Shown here: in pieces, positions 19,663-29,560 of the stretch
Layout of the letters: each line of letters begins with the position of its first letter
Position numbering within the stretch: position 1 is the stretch's first letter
From: Enterobacter sichuanensis
GTDB taxonomy: Bacteria; Pseudomonadota; Gammaproteobacteria; Enterobacterales; Enterobacteriaceae
Assembly: GCF_002939185.1 (NCBI RefSeq)
Contig: NZ_POVL01000001.1
Span: 153,041-217,040, forward strand
Reading direction: 5' to 3'
Length of the DNA: 64,000 bases
The notes under the pieces: generated by a model
Databases searched by the model: none
What the model was told of the DNA's origin: nothing
Seen by the model: only the letters and a program-made list of their open reading frames with translations
Position numbers and translations under genes: made by a program

Positions 19663-20265
19663 ATGGTTCTGGTAACTCGTCCGGCTCCGGATTTTACAGC
19701 TGCAGCAGTTCTGGGCAACGGTGAAATCGTTGAAAACTTCAACTTCAAACAGCACACCAACGGTAAAGCGACCGTTCTGTTCTTCTGGCCAATGGACTTC
19801 ACTTTCGTTTGCCCGTCTGAACTGATCGCGTTCGACAAACGTTATGAAGAATTTCAGAAGCGTGGCGTAGAAGTGGTTGGCGTCTCCTTCGACTCTGAGT
19901 TTGTACACAACGCATGGCGTAACACCCCTGTCGACAAAGGCGGCATCGGTGCGGTGAAATACGCAATGGTTGCGGACATCAAACGCGAAATCCAGCAGGC
20001 TTACGGTATCGAACATCCGGACGCTGGCGTTGCACTGCGTGGTTCTTTCCTGATCGACGCAAACGGCATCGTGCGTCACCAGGTTGTGAACGATCTGCCG
20101 CTGGGTCGTAACATCGACGAAATGCTGCGTATGGTTGACGCGCTGCAGTTCCACGAAGAGCACGGTGAAGTGTGCCCGGCTCAGTGGGAAAAAGGAAAAG
20201 AAGGTATGGCTGCTTCTCCAGACGGCGTAGCAAAATACCTGTCCGAGAACGTATCCAGCCTGTAA
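19663..20265 (+). CDS. Typical 2-Cys peroxiredoxin (peroxiredoxin C / TsaA-like)
   Basis: A 200-residue AhpC/TSA-family peroxiredoxin. The peroxidatic cysteine is in PMDFTFVCPSE near residue 47-51 and the resolving cysteine in HGEVCPAQW near residue 168, the typical 2-Cys arrangement. It should reduce H2O2 and alkyl hydroperoxides with thioredoxin or a similar donor in the cytoplasm. There is no ahpF next to it, so it is distinct from the ahpCF locus; Salmonella carries a similar gene, called tsaA, at this site, and E. coli K-12 lacks it. The codon use is strongly biased (many GGT, CGT, CTG), suggesting high expression. A good promoter precedes it and a strong terminator follows. Confidence 0.92.
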   Translation: MVLVTRPAPDFTAAAVLGNGEIVENFNFKQHTNGKATVLFFWPMDFTFVCPSELIAFDKRYEEFQKRGVEVVGVSFDSEFVHNAWRNTPVDKGGIGAVKYAMVADIKREIQQAYGIEHPDAGVALRGSFLIDANGIVRHQVVNDLPLGRNIDEMLRMVDALQFHEEHGEVCPAQWEKGKEGMAASPDGVAKYLSENVSSL

Positions 20266-20282
20266 TCGGCACGGTTTACGAG

Positions 20283-20309
20283 AAGGCCCGCTAATGCGGG
20301 CCTTTTTTT
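20283..20309 (+). terminator. Intrinsic terminator of the peroxiredoxin gene
   Basis: AAGGCCCGC and GCGGGCCTT form a perfect 9-bp stem with loop TAAT, followed by a seven-T run. It lies 18 bases after the stop and touches the stop of the convergent DUF3999 gene. Confidence 0.92.
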
Positions 20310-21693
20310 ATGCCTTACGCTGCGTCTCTCGCCAGATGCGCCAGGCCATGCCCGCCAGCAGAACGACACCCGCAATCAGCACGCCCCAGACCAGTAGCGT
20401 GTTCATCCTACTTTCCCGCTCGGCCGCGGACGTGGCGGTTAAACGCCCCTCGCCGCCTAATGCGACATTATCCTGAATGTCAGCCTGCGGCAGATTTGCC
20501 AGATCATAGGTTTTGCGCAGGTCGGCAGGGATCAGCATGTCGGGCTCCACGCTGGCAGGCTTTGCTGCTCCGTTGCCCCAGGCGAGCACGTACGGCGCTT
20601 TCCCCTGCGCGTTGAACACGAGCTCATAGCGGTCGCGATGCCCCGTCACGACCGGCAGGTTTTCCGGCAGACGCGCATTCAGCGTCGTGATTTTCACTGC
20701 CTGGACCAGCCCGCCGTTGAGCGAAACCGGTGCCGATGTTTTCCCCTCCAGACGGTAAAGGACCTCTTTCTTCAGGGGGTGCCATGTGTCTTTTTCCGTA
20801 CTCCGCCAGGCGATTTCCACGGGAAGGACACCGTCACCATTCAGGGTGATACTGACCGCGCTCAGGGGCTGCGGATGTGTCCAGTGCCATTGCGCTTCGC
20901 TTGCCGATAACGGTTCCGCCTCGCCCTCCAGACTCATTTCTTCAGACATGGCCTGCGCCGGTGCGCTAATTGCGTTTACGCCGGTCAGTGTCAGACCCGG
21001 GTGTTCAGAATTCAGCACCACCAGCAGATAGCGGTTCGCATCGGGAGACAGCACCATGTCGGTATCGATCCGATCGAGCTTAAGACGATCCTGACCGCTG
21101 ACGACATCCAGCAAGGGCATATCCTCACGCAGGCTAAACCAACGCTTAAGATCCTCGCTGTAATAGACCGACGCGGTTCCCTGCCACGGTGTCCGGGGAG
21201 CATTCCAGAGCAGCTGAAGCTGGGACAGGGCAATCTCCCCTTCGTTCTGCTCCGGCAGCGTCAGGAGGTAATGTTGCCCTGAGGCGGCCGTGTTTTGCCC
21301 TTCCAGCACAATCTCCACGCCGTTGCGGGAACGGAGCAGGACCTTATCGCTATCACCGCCGTCTCGCGAAGGCGCAAGCGGCGAGGCGTCCAGAGGGAAG
21401 AGGCGCAACGCCGTGGATTGTGGGGCCGCCTGCGGACGCGTGGCGGTGACCAGGCTAAAAGGCACCGGCTCACCGGACTGATTAAAGACGCGAACATCAT
21501 GCAGTTCTGGTGACGTGCTCTGTTCATAAACGGCGAGCGGGAGCATGACCCGATACCACTGGGAAGGGGCAGACGTATCGAGTGAACGACCAAAGGCATA
21601 GTCCCGTGGCGATTCCGTTTGTCCCTCGTCGCAAAGCGCCGGGCCGCAAAGCGCCAGCAGCGCGGTACACACTACCGCATTCATCCATTTCAT
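20308..21693 (-). CDS. DUF3999 family envelope protein
   Basis: A 461-residue protein that I recognise as DUF3999. It has a Sec signal peptide (about 1-21, ending ALC/DEGQ), a long beta-rich periplasmic region with sugar-binding-like or discoidin-like strands (for example LSAVSITLNGDGVLPVEIAWRS near 270), and one C-terminal transmembrane segment near residues 433-452 (LLVWGVLIAGVVLLAGMAW) followed by a basic tail. Function is unknown. Its ATG overlaps the stop of the DUF2339 gene (ATGA, 21690-21693), so the two are translationally coupled; this pairing recurs in other proteobacteria as I recall. Absent at this locus in E. coli K-12. Confidence 0.82.
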   Translation of the reverse strand: MKWMNAVVCTALLALCGPALCDEGQTESPRDYAFGRSLDTSAPSQWYRVMLPLAVYEQSTSPELHDVRVFNQSGEPVPFSLVTATRPQAAPQSTALRLFPLDASPLAPSRDGGDSDKVLLRSRNGVEIVLEGQNTAASGQHYLLTLPEQNEGEIALSQLQLLWNAPRTPWQGTASVYYSEDLKRWFSLREDMPLLDVVSGQDRLKLDRIDTDMVLSPDANRYLLVVLNSEHPGLTLTGVNAISAPAQAMSEEMSLEGEAEPLSASEAQWHWTHPQPLSAVSITLNGDGVLPVEIAWRSTEKDTWHPLKKEVLYRLEGKTSAPVSLNGGLVQAVKITTLNARLPENLPVVTGHRDRYELVFNAQGKAPYVLAWGNGAAKPASVEPDMLIPADLRKTYDLANLPQADIQDNVALGGEGRLTATSAAERESRMNTLLVWGVLIAGVVLLAGMAWRIWRETQRKA

Positions 21694-24305
21694 TTTTCAT
21701 CTCCTGTTTTGGGCGGCAGCGGTGAGAAATACCCCACAATCAGCACCAGTATCGCCACGCCGATAAACGCCACCGCGCGCGACAGACCGCCTCCGCCCGC
21801 GCTGTCTACCAGCATCAGTTTAACCATCACCACACCGAGCAGCACGGCGCCGCAGAGCCACTCCTGCCGGGAAGCCCGACGGGTGGCATGGATCATGACC
21901 ACCAGCGCGCTCAGCATCCAGAACAGGGCAAAGCTGGTCTGGATAAGCCGCGAATCCCACAGCGATGCCATATTCCAGGCCACGTCGCCGTACCAGGCCA
22001 GGGCGCGCATCAGCGCACCGTTAAGCCACCAGAAGCCAAACGCCATCAGCGCGACAGCAGGCCACGGGCGCGCTTGCGCAAGCAATGCCGGGTAGTAGCG
22101 CTCCACCGCCCGATAAAAGACCACCAGCCCCAGCAGTGCGAACGCGGCACCTTCCTCAAGCGGATTCACCAGCGGCAGCCAGGTCTGACGATAGACCACG
22201 CCGTCCTGGAAATTGGTCACGACCAGCAATACCAGCAGCGCCACGACCACAGGGATCGGTGCCAGGCAGGCATAAAGCGCAGGCCACTCCCGGAAGGGCC
22301 AAACGCGACGCCGTACCGCAGCCCGGAGTGCCATAATCAAACCGCCACCCGCGGCCATCGCCAGTCCACTGCCCCAGGCCGCCATCCCCCACGGCAGCGA
22401 CTGGGCAAACCAGTAAAGCTCCGCGGCCAGCGCCAGTAAAATCATCCAGAACAGCGACAGATGCAGCCCCATCGCGATACGCGGCAGGAGCCTTTCACCG
22501 TCGCGCCACAGCAGCATCAGCGCGGCAGGAAGCGCAACGCACCACGCCAGATTTGACCAGCCGGCGGCAAAGACCTGCTGATGCCAGAGCTGATAACCCA
22601 CCATCAGCAGCATCAGCGGCCACAGCAGCCATTTGCTGGCATCCAGTTCCCGCCACGCCAGACGCGCGGCGGCCTGCCGCCAGCCCCAGACCGACACGGC
22701 CGAAAGCGCCAGCACGCCTGCCAGAACAGATAATTCCTGCTTCAGCATTAGCTGCGCCGCCCCCAGCTGCGCCACTATCCAGAACAACAGCCCGCCTGCC
22801 AGCAGCGCCCAGCTGACCGGCAGCAAGAGAGTCCGCCACAGCCAGGCCGCAGCCAGCCAGCAAAGGCTGAGGATGGTGAAGATCAGCAGCAGGCTCAGCG
22901 ACGTCACACCATTCGTTTGCGCCCACAGCGCGCTGCCAAGCGCCAGCACCAGCAGCGCCGTCCCGCTATAGCTCATGCGCCGCTGCTGCTGTTGTACGCC
23001 CAGCCAGAGGATGCCCAGCCCCTCCAGCGCCCAGGCCATTGCCGTCCAGCGCGCCGACAGCGCCAGCGGAATGGCGAGCGTGGCAAACCCGCCGCCGATT
23101 GCCAGCGCCGCCATAACCAGCGGCCGTCCGAGAGAGGGATAGCGCCGCAGGGCGAGGAACGCGAGGGCAAGATAAAAGGCGCCATATCCGAGGGCACTCA
23201 GTGCCGGGCCGTAGGTCCAGTGCTGCGTCATGCCATACTGCATGCCAAAACCAACCAGCGGCGGGGCAAACAGCAGGACACCGTCAATAATCTGCTTGCC
23301 TTTCTCCTGCGCCCGCAGCGACAGCGCCACGCTCAGCACGCCGAATATCAACGTGTTGGCAATCAGGAACAGCTGGCAGACCCAATAGTCTTCTGGCCTG
23401 TAGTCGTTCAGCCCCCACAGGCCGCCCACGCCGAACGTAAACAGCAGCCCGAGGAGATTGAGCTCGCGCCAGTGCTGCCAGATGCTAATCGCGAGAATGC
23501 CGATGGAAAGCAGGAGATAGAAAGAGAACAGCGCCACAAAGCTACCGCCCCCGGTAGACAACAGCAGCGGCGCAAGATAGCCACCGAGGCTTGCCAGCAT
23601 GGCCAGGCTCAGCGCCTTCTGCAGCACCGCCAGCCCGACGCTCGCCGCGCAAATCACCACCAGCAATGCAAAGGCCAGCGTCATCGGCAACATTTGCCAG
23701 AGCCGGAAAGCACCAAAGACGGTCAGATAGAGAATGCCTGTCGCGCCCCCCTGAAGGATCAGCGCATAGACGCGCTGTCTGTGCCGCAGCCGCCACCCGA
23801 GGGCCAGCAGGACTATAGCAAACAGCGCCGTCGCGGCCAGACGAAGCTCAAGCGGGAACAGGGAGTGCTCGACGGTATAGCGCAGCAGGAATGAAAGCCC
23901 AAGAAAGAGCAGCAGGATCCCCAGTTTCGCCAGCGGATTCCCCTGCATGAACCAGCGCACCAGCGACGACAGCATGCCGCCAAAGGCAGAAGGCTGTTTG
24001 GTCGCTGGCGCTGGGGGTGCAACGGGCGCTGCCGCAACGGCGGAACTCTCCGGGCGCCAGGGGTCGACAGGCGCGGGCGCGTCATCGACCACCGGTTCGG
24101 TCATTTCCGCCGGCGCAACGGCCAGTTCAGGCTCCGGTGCGTTCTCCGCCACGCCGCGCTGTTCAAGGGCCTCAATGCGCTGGCGAAGTCGGGCGATCTC
24201 CTGTTGTGCCGTCGAGCTTCGATTAAAGCCAATAACCGCAAGCACGGGCGCAACCACCAGCGCAAAAACCAGAAATAAACAGCCAAGGATGTAAAGCTCG
24301 TCCAT
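21690..24305 (-). CDS. DUF2339 polytopic membrane protein
   Basis: An 871-residue protein: a transmembrane segment at residues 5-25, a short coiled coil (TAQQEIARLRQRIEALEQ, about 32-49), an Ala/Pro-rich linker to about residue 105, then some 20 or more closely spaced hydrophobic segments to the C-terminus. This is the DUF2339 pattern. Very high Leu, Ala, Trp and Gly. Function is unknown; many membrane spans without charged catalytic motifs leave transport, lipid handling or structural roles open. Its last codons overlap the DUF3999 start, so the two proteins probably act together across the inner membrane and periplasm. The gene lies 91 bp downstream of malZ's stop position and is probably transcribed separately. 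Confidence 0.82.
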   Translation of the reverse strand: MDELYILGCLFLVFALVVAPVLAVIGFNRSSTAQQEIARLRQRIEALEQRGVAENAPEPELAVAPAEMTEPVVDDAPAPVDPWRPESSAVAAAPVAPPAPATKQPSAFGGMLSSLVRWFMQGNPLAKLGILLLFLGLSFLLRYTVEHSLFPLELRLAATALFAIVLLALGWRLRHRQRVYALILQGGATGILYLTVFGAFRLWQMLPMTLAFALLVVICAASVGLAVLQKALSLAMLASLGGYLAPLLLSTGGGSFVALFSFYLLLSIGILAISIWQHWRELNLLGLLFTFGVGGLWGLNDYRPEDYWVCQLFLIANTLIFGVLSVALSLRAQEKGKQIIDGVLLFAPPLVGFGMQYGMTQHWTYGPALSALGYGAFYLALAFLALRRYPSLGRPLVMAALAIGGGFATLAIPLALSARWTAMAWALEGLGILWLGVQQQQRRMSYSGTALLVLALGSALWAQTNGVTSLSLLLIFTILSLCWLAAAWLWRTLLLPVSWALLAGGLLFWIVAQLGAAQLMLKQELSVLAGVLALSAVSVWGWRQAAARLAWRELDASKWLLWPLMLLMVGYQLWHQQVFAAGWSNLAWCVALPAALMLLWRDGERLLPRIAMGLHLSLFWMILLALAAELYWFAQSLPWGMAAWGSGLAMAAGGGLIMALRAAVRRRVWPFREWPALYACLAPIPVVVALLVLLVVTNFQDGVVYRQTWLPLVNPLEEGAAFALLGLVVFYRAVERYYPALLAQARPWPAVALMAFGFWWLNGALMRALAWYGDVAWNMASLWDSRLIQTSFALFWMLSALVVMIHATRRASRQEWLCGAVLLGVVMVKLMLVDSAGGGGLSRAVAFIGVAILVLIVGYFSPLPPKTGDEK

Positions 24306-24396
24306 GTTTCCACCTTCACCGTAAACGATCTGTTAAGATTGACACAACTCGTTGCATTTGCGCCATCTTAAAAGGTGAAAACCGTTCCGTTCGCGA

Positions 24397-26214
24397 TTAA
24401 CTGCCGAACCAGACCGTCGCGGAGATCGCCGGAAGCGAAAGCACGCCGTCCTGCAACGTCGCTTTACCCTCTTTACTCTTCCACGTCTTATCTGCCAGCA
24501 GCGGTGAATATTCCAGCACCACTTCGCAGGCCTCGCCCCGGTTAATCGCCACCAGCACGCGCTGCTGCTGATAAACCCGGACAAAGACCACCACGTTATC
24601 GTGAGCATACACCACCTGACAGCCGCCGTAGCGCAGGGCGAGACTCTGCTTGCGCAGCTTCGCCAGCCGCTGATACAGGCTGAACAGTACCTTGTCCTGC
24701 TGCTCTGGCGCCCACGGGAACGTTTTGCGGCAGAACGGATCGTTGTTCCCGTCCAGCCCCACTTCGTCGCCATAGTAGATGCACGGTACGCCCGGCCAGG
24801 TGAAGAGCCAGGTGACCGCCAGCGGCAGACGCGCGACATCCTTGCCGAGCAGGGATTTAAAGCGCGCGGTATCATGGCTATCGAGCTGGTTAAACATCCG
24901 CAGCTGCTGCTGATGGGACAGACCGGCGCGATAGTTTTCCATCCACGCCATGCAGGTTTCCGCATCGATATGGTTCGGATCGTAGGAGATGTCGGTGTTG
25001 GCGAGGAATCCCCACAACGGGAAGGTAAAGCCGCGGTAGTTCATCGCCGCGTCTTCCGCATCGGCCTGCAGCCACTGGCGCGCGTCGCCAAAGTGTTCGC
25101 CAAACACAAACGCCTCAGGCTGGGCCGCTTTCGCCGAGCGCGTGATCCCGGCGACGTGCTGAAGGTTATTCCGCGCCCCGCCCGCCTCACCGAGCATATG
25201 CACCACGTCCAGACGCCAGCCGTCCATATTCCACGGTGCCTTCAGCCAGTGACGGACGATACTGTTTTCACCGCCGTAAACTTCATCGATAAGAGAAGGC
25301 GACTGAAAATCCAGCTTCGGCAGGCTCGGGTAGCCCAGCCAGTCCAGCGCACGGCCCTCCTCGTTAAAGCTGTACCAGTCGCGCTGCGGCGAATCCGGGT
25401 TATGACATGCCCCGCCCATCGACTGATTATGGCGGTCAAACCAGGCGTGAGAATCGCCGCTGTGGTTGAATACCCCGTCGAGAATAAGGCGCATGCCTTC
25501 ATTTTGCGTATTCTGACGCAGGCGCAGCAGCGCCTCATCACCGCCAAACTGCGGGTCAACGTGGCGATAATCTTCGGTATCGTATTTATGTACGCTCGGG
25601 GCTTTAAACACCGGGTTGAGATACAGCGCCGTTACGCCCAGTTTTTTCAGATACGGCAGCTTCTCGCTGATGCCGTCCAGATCGCCGCCGTAAAAAGTCG
25701 AGCCGCCAGCCTGCGCGGTTAACGGTTCATCCCACGCTTTCATAATGATGTCATGGCCCGCTGCATGGTGGTAATAGACCTTATCCTGTTCGGCAGTTCG
25801 CTTCTGGCTGCGGGCAAAACGGTCCGGGAAGATCTGGTAAAAGACCTGATCGTTAACCCACTGCGGGCCGTTATCCGGGTAATCAACGGCAAACTGTTCC
25901 AGCCGTGCAGGCGGGAAACGGCTAAATCCCTGTGGGGTAAACCACAGCTGACGGTTATTCCACAGCAGTTTGAAGCTGTAGCGACGGCGCGGCTGGCCGC
26001 TGCTCAGGTCGATATTCGCCCGCCACGCCGTGATCCCCGGCTGCGGCTGGCTGCGCTGTTTATGCATTTTCAGCGTGGTTTCTTCATTATCCACTTCGGC
26101 GCGGAGCGTCACGCGTTCAGGCTGGTTTTCCCCGGCCAGCCAGAGCGTAATCACAAGGTTGTCTTTGTTTTGCTTAACAAATGGCGCAACCGGAAGGTGC
26201 CAGGCATTTAACAT
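24397..26214 (-). CDS. malZ: Maltodextrin glucosidase
   Basis: A 605-residue GH13 alpha-glucosidase with the conserved regions in order: DGVFNHSGD near 245, [10 protein letters not shown] near 333 (nucleophile Asp), GEHFGD near 371 (acid/base Glu), and [10 protein letters not shown] near 443. An N-terminal beta domain (1-125) is present. It trims maltose or glucose from the reducing end of maltodextrins in the cytoplasm. ATG 26214 is preferred to the adjacent GTG 26217, giving the E. coli-like MLNAWHLP start. Two tandem MalT boxes about 80-100 bp upstream put it in the maltose regulon. Confidence 0.96.
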   Translation of the reverse strand: MLNAWHLPVAPFVKQNKDNLVITLWLAGENQPERVTLRAEVDNEETTLKMHKQRSQPQPGITAWRANIDLSSGQPRRRYSFKLLWNNRQLWFTPQGFSRFPPARLEQFAVDYPDNGPQWVNDQVFYQIFPDRFARSQKRTAEQDKVYYHHAAGHDIIMKAWDEPLTAQAGGSTFYGGDLDGISEKLPYLKKLGVTALYLNPVFKAPSVHKYDTEDYRHVDPQFGGDEALLRLRQNTQNEGMRLILDGVFNHSGDSHAWFDRHNQSMGGACHNPDSPQRDWYSFNEEGRALDWLGYPSLPKLDFQSPSLIDEVYGGENSIVRHWLKAPWNMDGWRLDVVHMLGEAGGARNNLQHVAGITRSAKAAQPEAFVFGEHFGDARQWLQADAEDAAMNYRGFTFPLWGFLANTDISYDPNHIDAETCMAWMENYRAGLSHQQQLRMFNQLDSHDTARFKSLLGKDVARLPLAVTWLFTWPGVPCIYYGDEVGLDGNNDPFCRKTFPWAPEQQDKVLFSLYQRLAKLRKQSLALRYGGCQVVYAHDNVVVFVRVYQQQRVLVAINRGEACEVVLEYSPLLADKTWKSKEGKATLQDGVLSLPAISATVWFGS

Positions 26215-26292
26215 CACGAATCCCCTTTGATGAAATTGACGTCACCTTGCCACAGGGTGGTTAAGGATAGCTCACCATGACGTGATTTATTG

Positions 26293-26315
26293 GGGGAGGA
26301 GGACGGGGGAGGAGT
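26293..26315. promoter_or_regulatory. Tandem MalT boxes upstream of malZ
   Basis: GGGGAGGAGG at 26293-26302 is an exact match to the MalT box GGGGA(T/G)GAGG, and GGGGAGGAGT at 26306-26315 matches 9 of 10. The two are direct repeats 13 bases apart, 79-101 bases upstream of the malZ ATG. MalT is the ATP- and maltotriose-dependent activator of the mal regulon. Confidence 0.8.
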
Positions 26316-26337
26316 TTTTTTCGGGGGGAAAAGGGAG

Positions 26338-26369
26338 TGTAGGCCGGGTAAGCGCAGCGCCACCCGGCA
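26338..26369. repeat. REP-type repeat between proY and malZ
   Basis: TGTAGGCCGGGTAAGCGC-AGCGCCACCCGGCA is one REP palindrome, ending 9 bases from the proY stop. It is the only REP-type copy in this window at a codirectional junction. Confidence 0.85.
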
Positions 26370-26377
26370 TTTTTACC

Positions 26378-27751
26378 TTACTGCGCTTCCGCCAGCTGGC
26401 GGTCGCGGCGGCACTTAAACATCCAGCCCACCAGCAGCAGCACGATCCACGCACAGCCGACGTAGAGAGAAATACGGGTATCCGGGTGGTAGCCAATCAG
26501 GCCAATGATAAACACCAGGAAGATCAGCCCGACGACGGTCGTTGCGACACCACCCGGAACTTTGAACTTCAGCGCTTTCGCCTCATCCGGCGAGAGACGA
26601 CGGCGGAACGCAATCTGCGACAGCAGGATCATGATCCACACCCAGACGGTTGCGAAGGTCGCGAGAGACGCAATCACCAGGAAGACGTTCTCCGGCATGA
26701 TGTAGTTCAGGTAAACCGAGAACAGCAGCGCAACGGTCATGACCACGACCGTCACCCACGGCGTGCCGCGGCGTGAGGTTTTAGCGAACACCTTCGGCGC
26801 ACTGCCCTGCTCCGCCATGCCGTGGAGCATACGGCCCACGCCAAAAACGTCACTGTTGATCGCGGAAAGTGAGGCGGTCAGCACCACAAAGTTCAGAATA
26901 CTGGCCGCAAACGCGATGCCCATATGCTGGAAGGTCAGCACAAACGGGCTACCGTTAGTGCCCACCTGATTCCACGGGTAGATGGACATAATGACGAACA
27001 GCGTCCCCACATAGAACACCAGAATACGCATCGGCACGGAGTTGATGGCGCGTGGAATGGATTTCTCCGGGTTTTTTGCTTCCCCGGCGGTGATACCGAT
27101 AATCTCGATACCGCCGTAAGCGAACATCACCATCTGCAACGACATCACCATGCCGAGCCAGCCGTTGCTGAAGAAGCCACCGTTGCTCCAGAGGTTATGG
27201 ATACCGGTTGGCTGACCGCCGTTGCCAATCCCCCAGATGATGATACCGAAACCGGCCACAATCATGATGATGATGGTGGCGACTTTGAAGAAGGAGAACC
27301 AGAACTCCAGTTCGCCAAACACCTTCACGCTCATCAGGTTAACGGCACAGATGATCAGCACCACGCTCAGGACCCAAATCCAGTGCGGCACCGCCGGGAA
27401 CCAGACGCCCATATAGATGCCAAACGCCGTTACGTCGGCGATCGCCACAATCAGGATTTCGAAACAGTAGGTCCAGCCGGTGATGAACCCGGCCAGCGGG
27501 CCGAGGTTTTCCTGCGCATAGCGCGAGAATGAGCTGGCGGACGGATTGTGAACAGACATTTCACCGAGGGCGCGCATGATGATATACGCCGCCACGCCGC
27601 CGATGATATAGGCCAGCAGAACGCTGGGACCGGCCATTTTGATGGCATCTGCCGAGCCATAAAAAAGACCGGTACCGATAGCAGAGCCCAGCGCCATAAA
27701 GCGAATGTGGCGCGTGCTCAGCCCACGTTTGAGTTTGTTAGTGCTTTCCAT
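26378..27751 (-). CDS. proY: Amino acid permease ProY (APC family)
   Basis: A 457-residue APC-family transporter with 12 expected transmembrane segments. The TM1 substrate-binding motif appears as [19 protein letters not shown] near residue 21, and the cytoplasmic loop has [16 protein letters not shown] near 220. It corresponds to E. coli ProY, a cryptic proline transporter, and is close in sequence to ProY/AnsP-group permeases, so the true substrate may be histidine or another amino acid as reported in some relatives. It lies downstream of brnQ, but a strong terminator separates them. Confidence 0.93.
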   Translation of the reverse strand: MESTNKLKRGLSTRHIRFMALGSAIGTGLFYGSADAIKMAGPSVLLAYIIGGVAAYIIMRALGEMSVHNPSASSFSRYAQENLGPLAGFITGWTYCFEILIVAIADVTAFGIYMGVWFPAVPHWIWVLSVVLIICAVNLMSVKVFGELEFWFSFFKVATIIIMIVAGFGIIIWGIGNGGQPTGIHNLWSNGGFFSNGWLGMVMSLQMVMFAYGGIEIIGITAGEAKNPEKSIPRAINSVPMRILVFYVGTLFVIMSIYPWNQVGTNGSPFVLTFQHMGIAFAASILNFVVLTASLSAINSDVFGVGRMLHGMAEQGSAPKVFAKTSRRGTPWVTVVVMTVALLFSVYLNYIMPENVFLVIASLATFATVWVWIMILLSQIAFRRRLSPDEAKALKFKVPGGVATTVVGLIFLVFIIGLIGYHPDTRISLYVGCAWIVLLLVGWMFKCRRDRQLAEAQ

Positions 27752-27784
27752 TTAAATCTTGCCATTCAACACGAAAAAACAAAA

Positions 27785-27811
27785 AACCACGGGGCCTTAA
27801 GCCCCGTGGTT
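27785..27811 (-). terminator. Intrinsic terminator of brnQ
   Basis: AACCACGGGGC and GCCCCGTGGTT form a perfect 11-bp stem with loop CTTAA. The A-run before it on the plus strand gives a U-tract on the minus strand. It lies 20 bases after the brnQ stop and 34 bases before the proY start. Confidence 0.92.
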
Positions 27812-27831
27812 AAACAGTTTGTTGCCGTTGA

Positions 27832-29151
27832 TTAATGGGCGTTTGATGTCATCTGACGCCCTGCAGCACGGTCCCAGATAATCGCCAGCACCAGTGCAAC
27901 AACGGTAGGCATCAGCCAGGCCAGGCCCTGCTCGGACAGCGGCAGACGCTGTGTCCAGGCTGGCAGTATTTGCGCAAACGCTGATGCTTTAATCCCGTCA
28001 AGGATACCAAAAATCAGGCTAATAAACATGGCTGGCGCAATAATTCGTGAGGAGTTATTCCACCACGGGCGAGTAAAGCTCAGCACCACCAGCACGATAC
28101 ACGGCGGGTAAATCGCTGTCAGCACCGGAATCGAGACCTGAATCAGGTGGCTCAGACCGAGGTTAGACACCGCCATGGAGAAGATACCGAGGATAAACAC
28201 CAGGGTGCGATAAGAGAGCGGCAGATACTGCGCGAAGAACTCTGCACAGGCGCAGGTCAGGCCAACCGCGGTCACCAGACACGCCAGGAAGATCAGCGCC
28301 GCCAGCAGCATACTGCCCGCGCCACCGAAGGTGTGCTGGACGTAAGCGTGCAGGATAGCCGCACCGTTCGCGTTCTGATCCACCAGCATGGCGCTGTCGG
28401 AGCCCAGACGGAACAGCGCCAGATACAGCAGCGTCAGGCCCACGCCAGCCATCAGGCCAGCCCAGATGGTATAGCGGGTCAGCAGGCGCGCTTCGGTCAC
28501 ACCGCGGGAACGTGCGGCGTTAACGATAACGATACCAAACACCATCGCCCCCAGCGTATCCATCGTCAGATAGCCGTTCACAAAGCCGTTAGAGAACGCG
28601 GCGTTTTTGTAGGCGTCCATCGCGTCGCTGATCGGGCCTGCAGGCCAGACAACCGCCGCTACCGCCAGGACAATCAGCGCCACAATTTTCAGCGGTGCAA
28701 GGAAGTTACCTACGGTATCCAGCAGCTTGCCCGGATAGAGGGAAACCAGAATCACAATCGCGAAGTAAATCAGGCTGTAGATAAACAGCGGCATCGCGCC
28801 GTCACCGGTCAGGGGAGCAATCCCCACTTCGAAGGAAACGGTCGCCGTACGCGGGGTCGCAAACAGCGGACCAACAGCCAGATAGCAGACGGTTGCCAGC
28901 AGAACGCCCGCCACTTTGCCAATCGGGGTGCTGAGGCTATCCACACCGCCACCGACTTTCGCCAGCGCGATGACGGTCAGCACCGGCAGACCCACGGCAG
29001 TAATCAGGAAACCAAACGCAGCCGTCCAGACGTGTTCACCCGCCTGTAAGCCAACCATGGGAGGAAAAATGATGTTGCCTGCGCCAACGAACAGCGCAAA
29101 TGTCATAAAGCCCAGCGCGATGATGTCACGCGATTTTAAGTGATGGGTCAT
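27832..29151 (-). CDS. brnQ: Branched-chain amino acid transporter BrnQ (LIVCS family)
   Basis: A 439-residue, 12-span inner-membrane carrier. The N-terminus [28 protein letters not shown] is the family hallmark (GAGNIIFPP near residue 22). It imports leucine, isoleucine and valine with Na+ (or H+) and equals E. coli BrnQ in length. It is the first gene after a 409-bp gap following phoR. Lrp control is reported for relatives, but I cannot point to a site here. Confidence 0.96.
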   Translation of the reverse strand: MTHHLKSRDIIALGFMTFALFVGAGNIIFPPMVGLQAGEHVWTAAFGFLITAVGLPVLTVIALAKVGGGVDSLSTPIGKVAGVLLATVCYLAVGPLFATPRTATVSFEVGIAPLTGDGAMPLFIYSLIYFAIVILVSLYPGKLLDTVGNFLAPLKIVALIVLAVAAVVWPAGPISDAMDAYKNAAFSNGFVNGYLTMDTLGAMVFGIVIVNAARSRGVTEARLLTRYTIWAGLMAGVGLTLLYLALFRLGSDSAMLVDQNANGAAILHAYVQHTFGGAGSMLLAALIFLACLVTAVGLTCACAEFFAQYLPLSYRTLVFILGIFSMAVSNLGLSHLIQVSIPVLTAIYPPCIVLVVLSFTRPWWNNSSRIIAPAMFISLIFGILDGIKASAFAQILPAWTQRLPLSEQGLAWLMPTVVALVLAIIWDRAAGRQMTSNAH

Positions 29152-29510
29152 AAAACCTTACTGCCTGTGGATGTGGTGTTGAAAACATTGAGATTTTCGT
29201 CTTCCCTGACGGGACGATACAGCCGAAAAATTACTCAATTTCAGCGGGAAATGCTCCCGTCCTGGCGTGGAGAAGAATAGTTTTTCGATTTACCACGCAA
29301 ATACAGTCGGTCTGACAGTATCTGGGGCGCAATTTAAACGCTTATAACGTTTAAAGGCAAGGAGGGATCGCAAAACCAGAACAATATGCCAGCATGAAAA
29401 TACGGACCAGAATAATTCGCTAATTTCATGAAAAAGCCATGGCTAATCATGCGAACAAAAAAGCACCAACCGTATAAAATTCATCCGCGTTTCGCCTGAC
29501 TGCAAAGCAA
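29152..29510. other. Intergenic region between phoR terminator and brnQ
   Basis: This gene-free stretch must hold the brnQ promoter and a long leader. I see only a small hairpin CGGGA-AATGC-TCCCG at 29245-29259 and AT-rich patches near 29270-29300 and 29400-29430; no frame with a credible start and no strong -10/-35 pair. Confidence 0.6.
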
Positions 29511-29534
29511 ACGGGCCAGCAGAGGCTGACCCGT
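29511..29534 (-). terminator. Intrinsic terminator of phoB-phoR
   Basis: On the minus strand ACGGGTCAGC and GCTGGCCCGT pair with one mismatch around the loop CTCT, followed by TTTGCTTTG. It lies 27 bases after the phoR stop. Confidence 0.72.
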
Positions 29535-29560
29535 GGAAAGGTAAAATGACACACCGACTG

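Noticed and set aside
22917..23894. 325-codon plus-strand frame opposite the DUF2339 gene
   Set aside because: Gln/Arg/His-rich antisense shadow of a Leu/Ala/Trp-rich membrane protein; no initiation signal.
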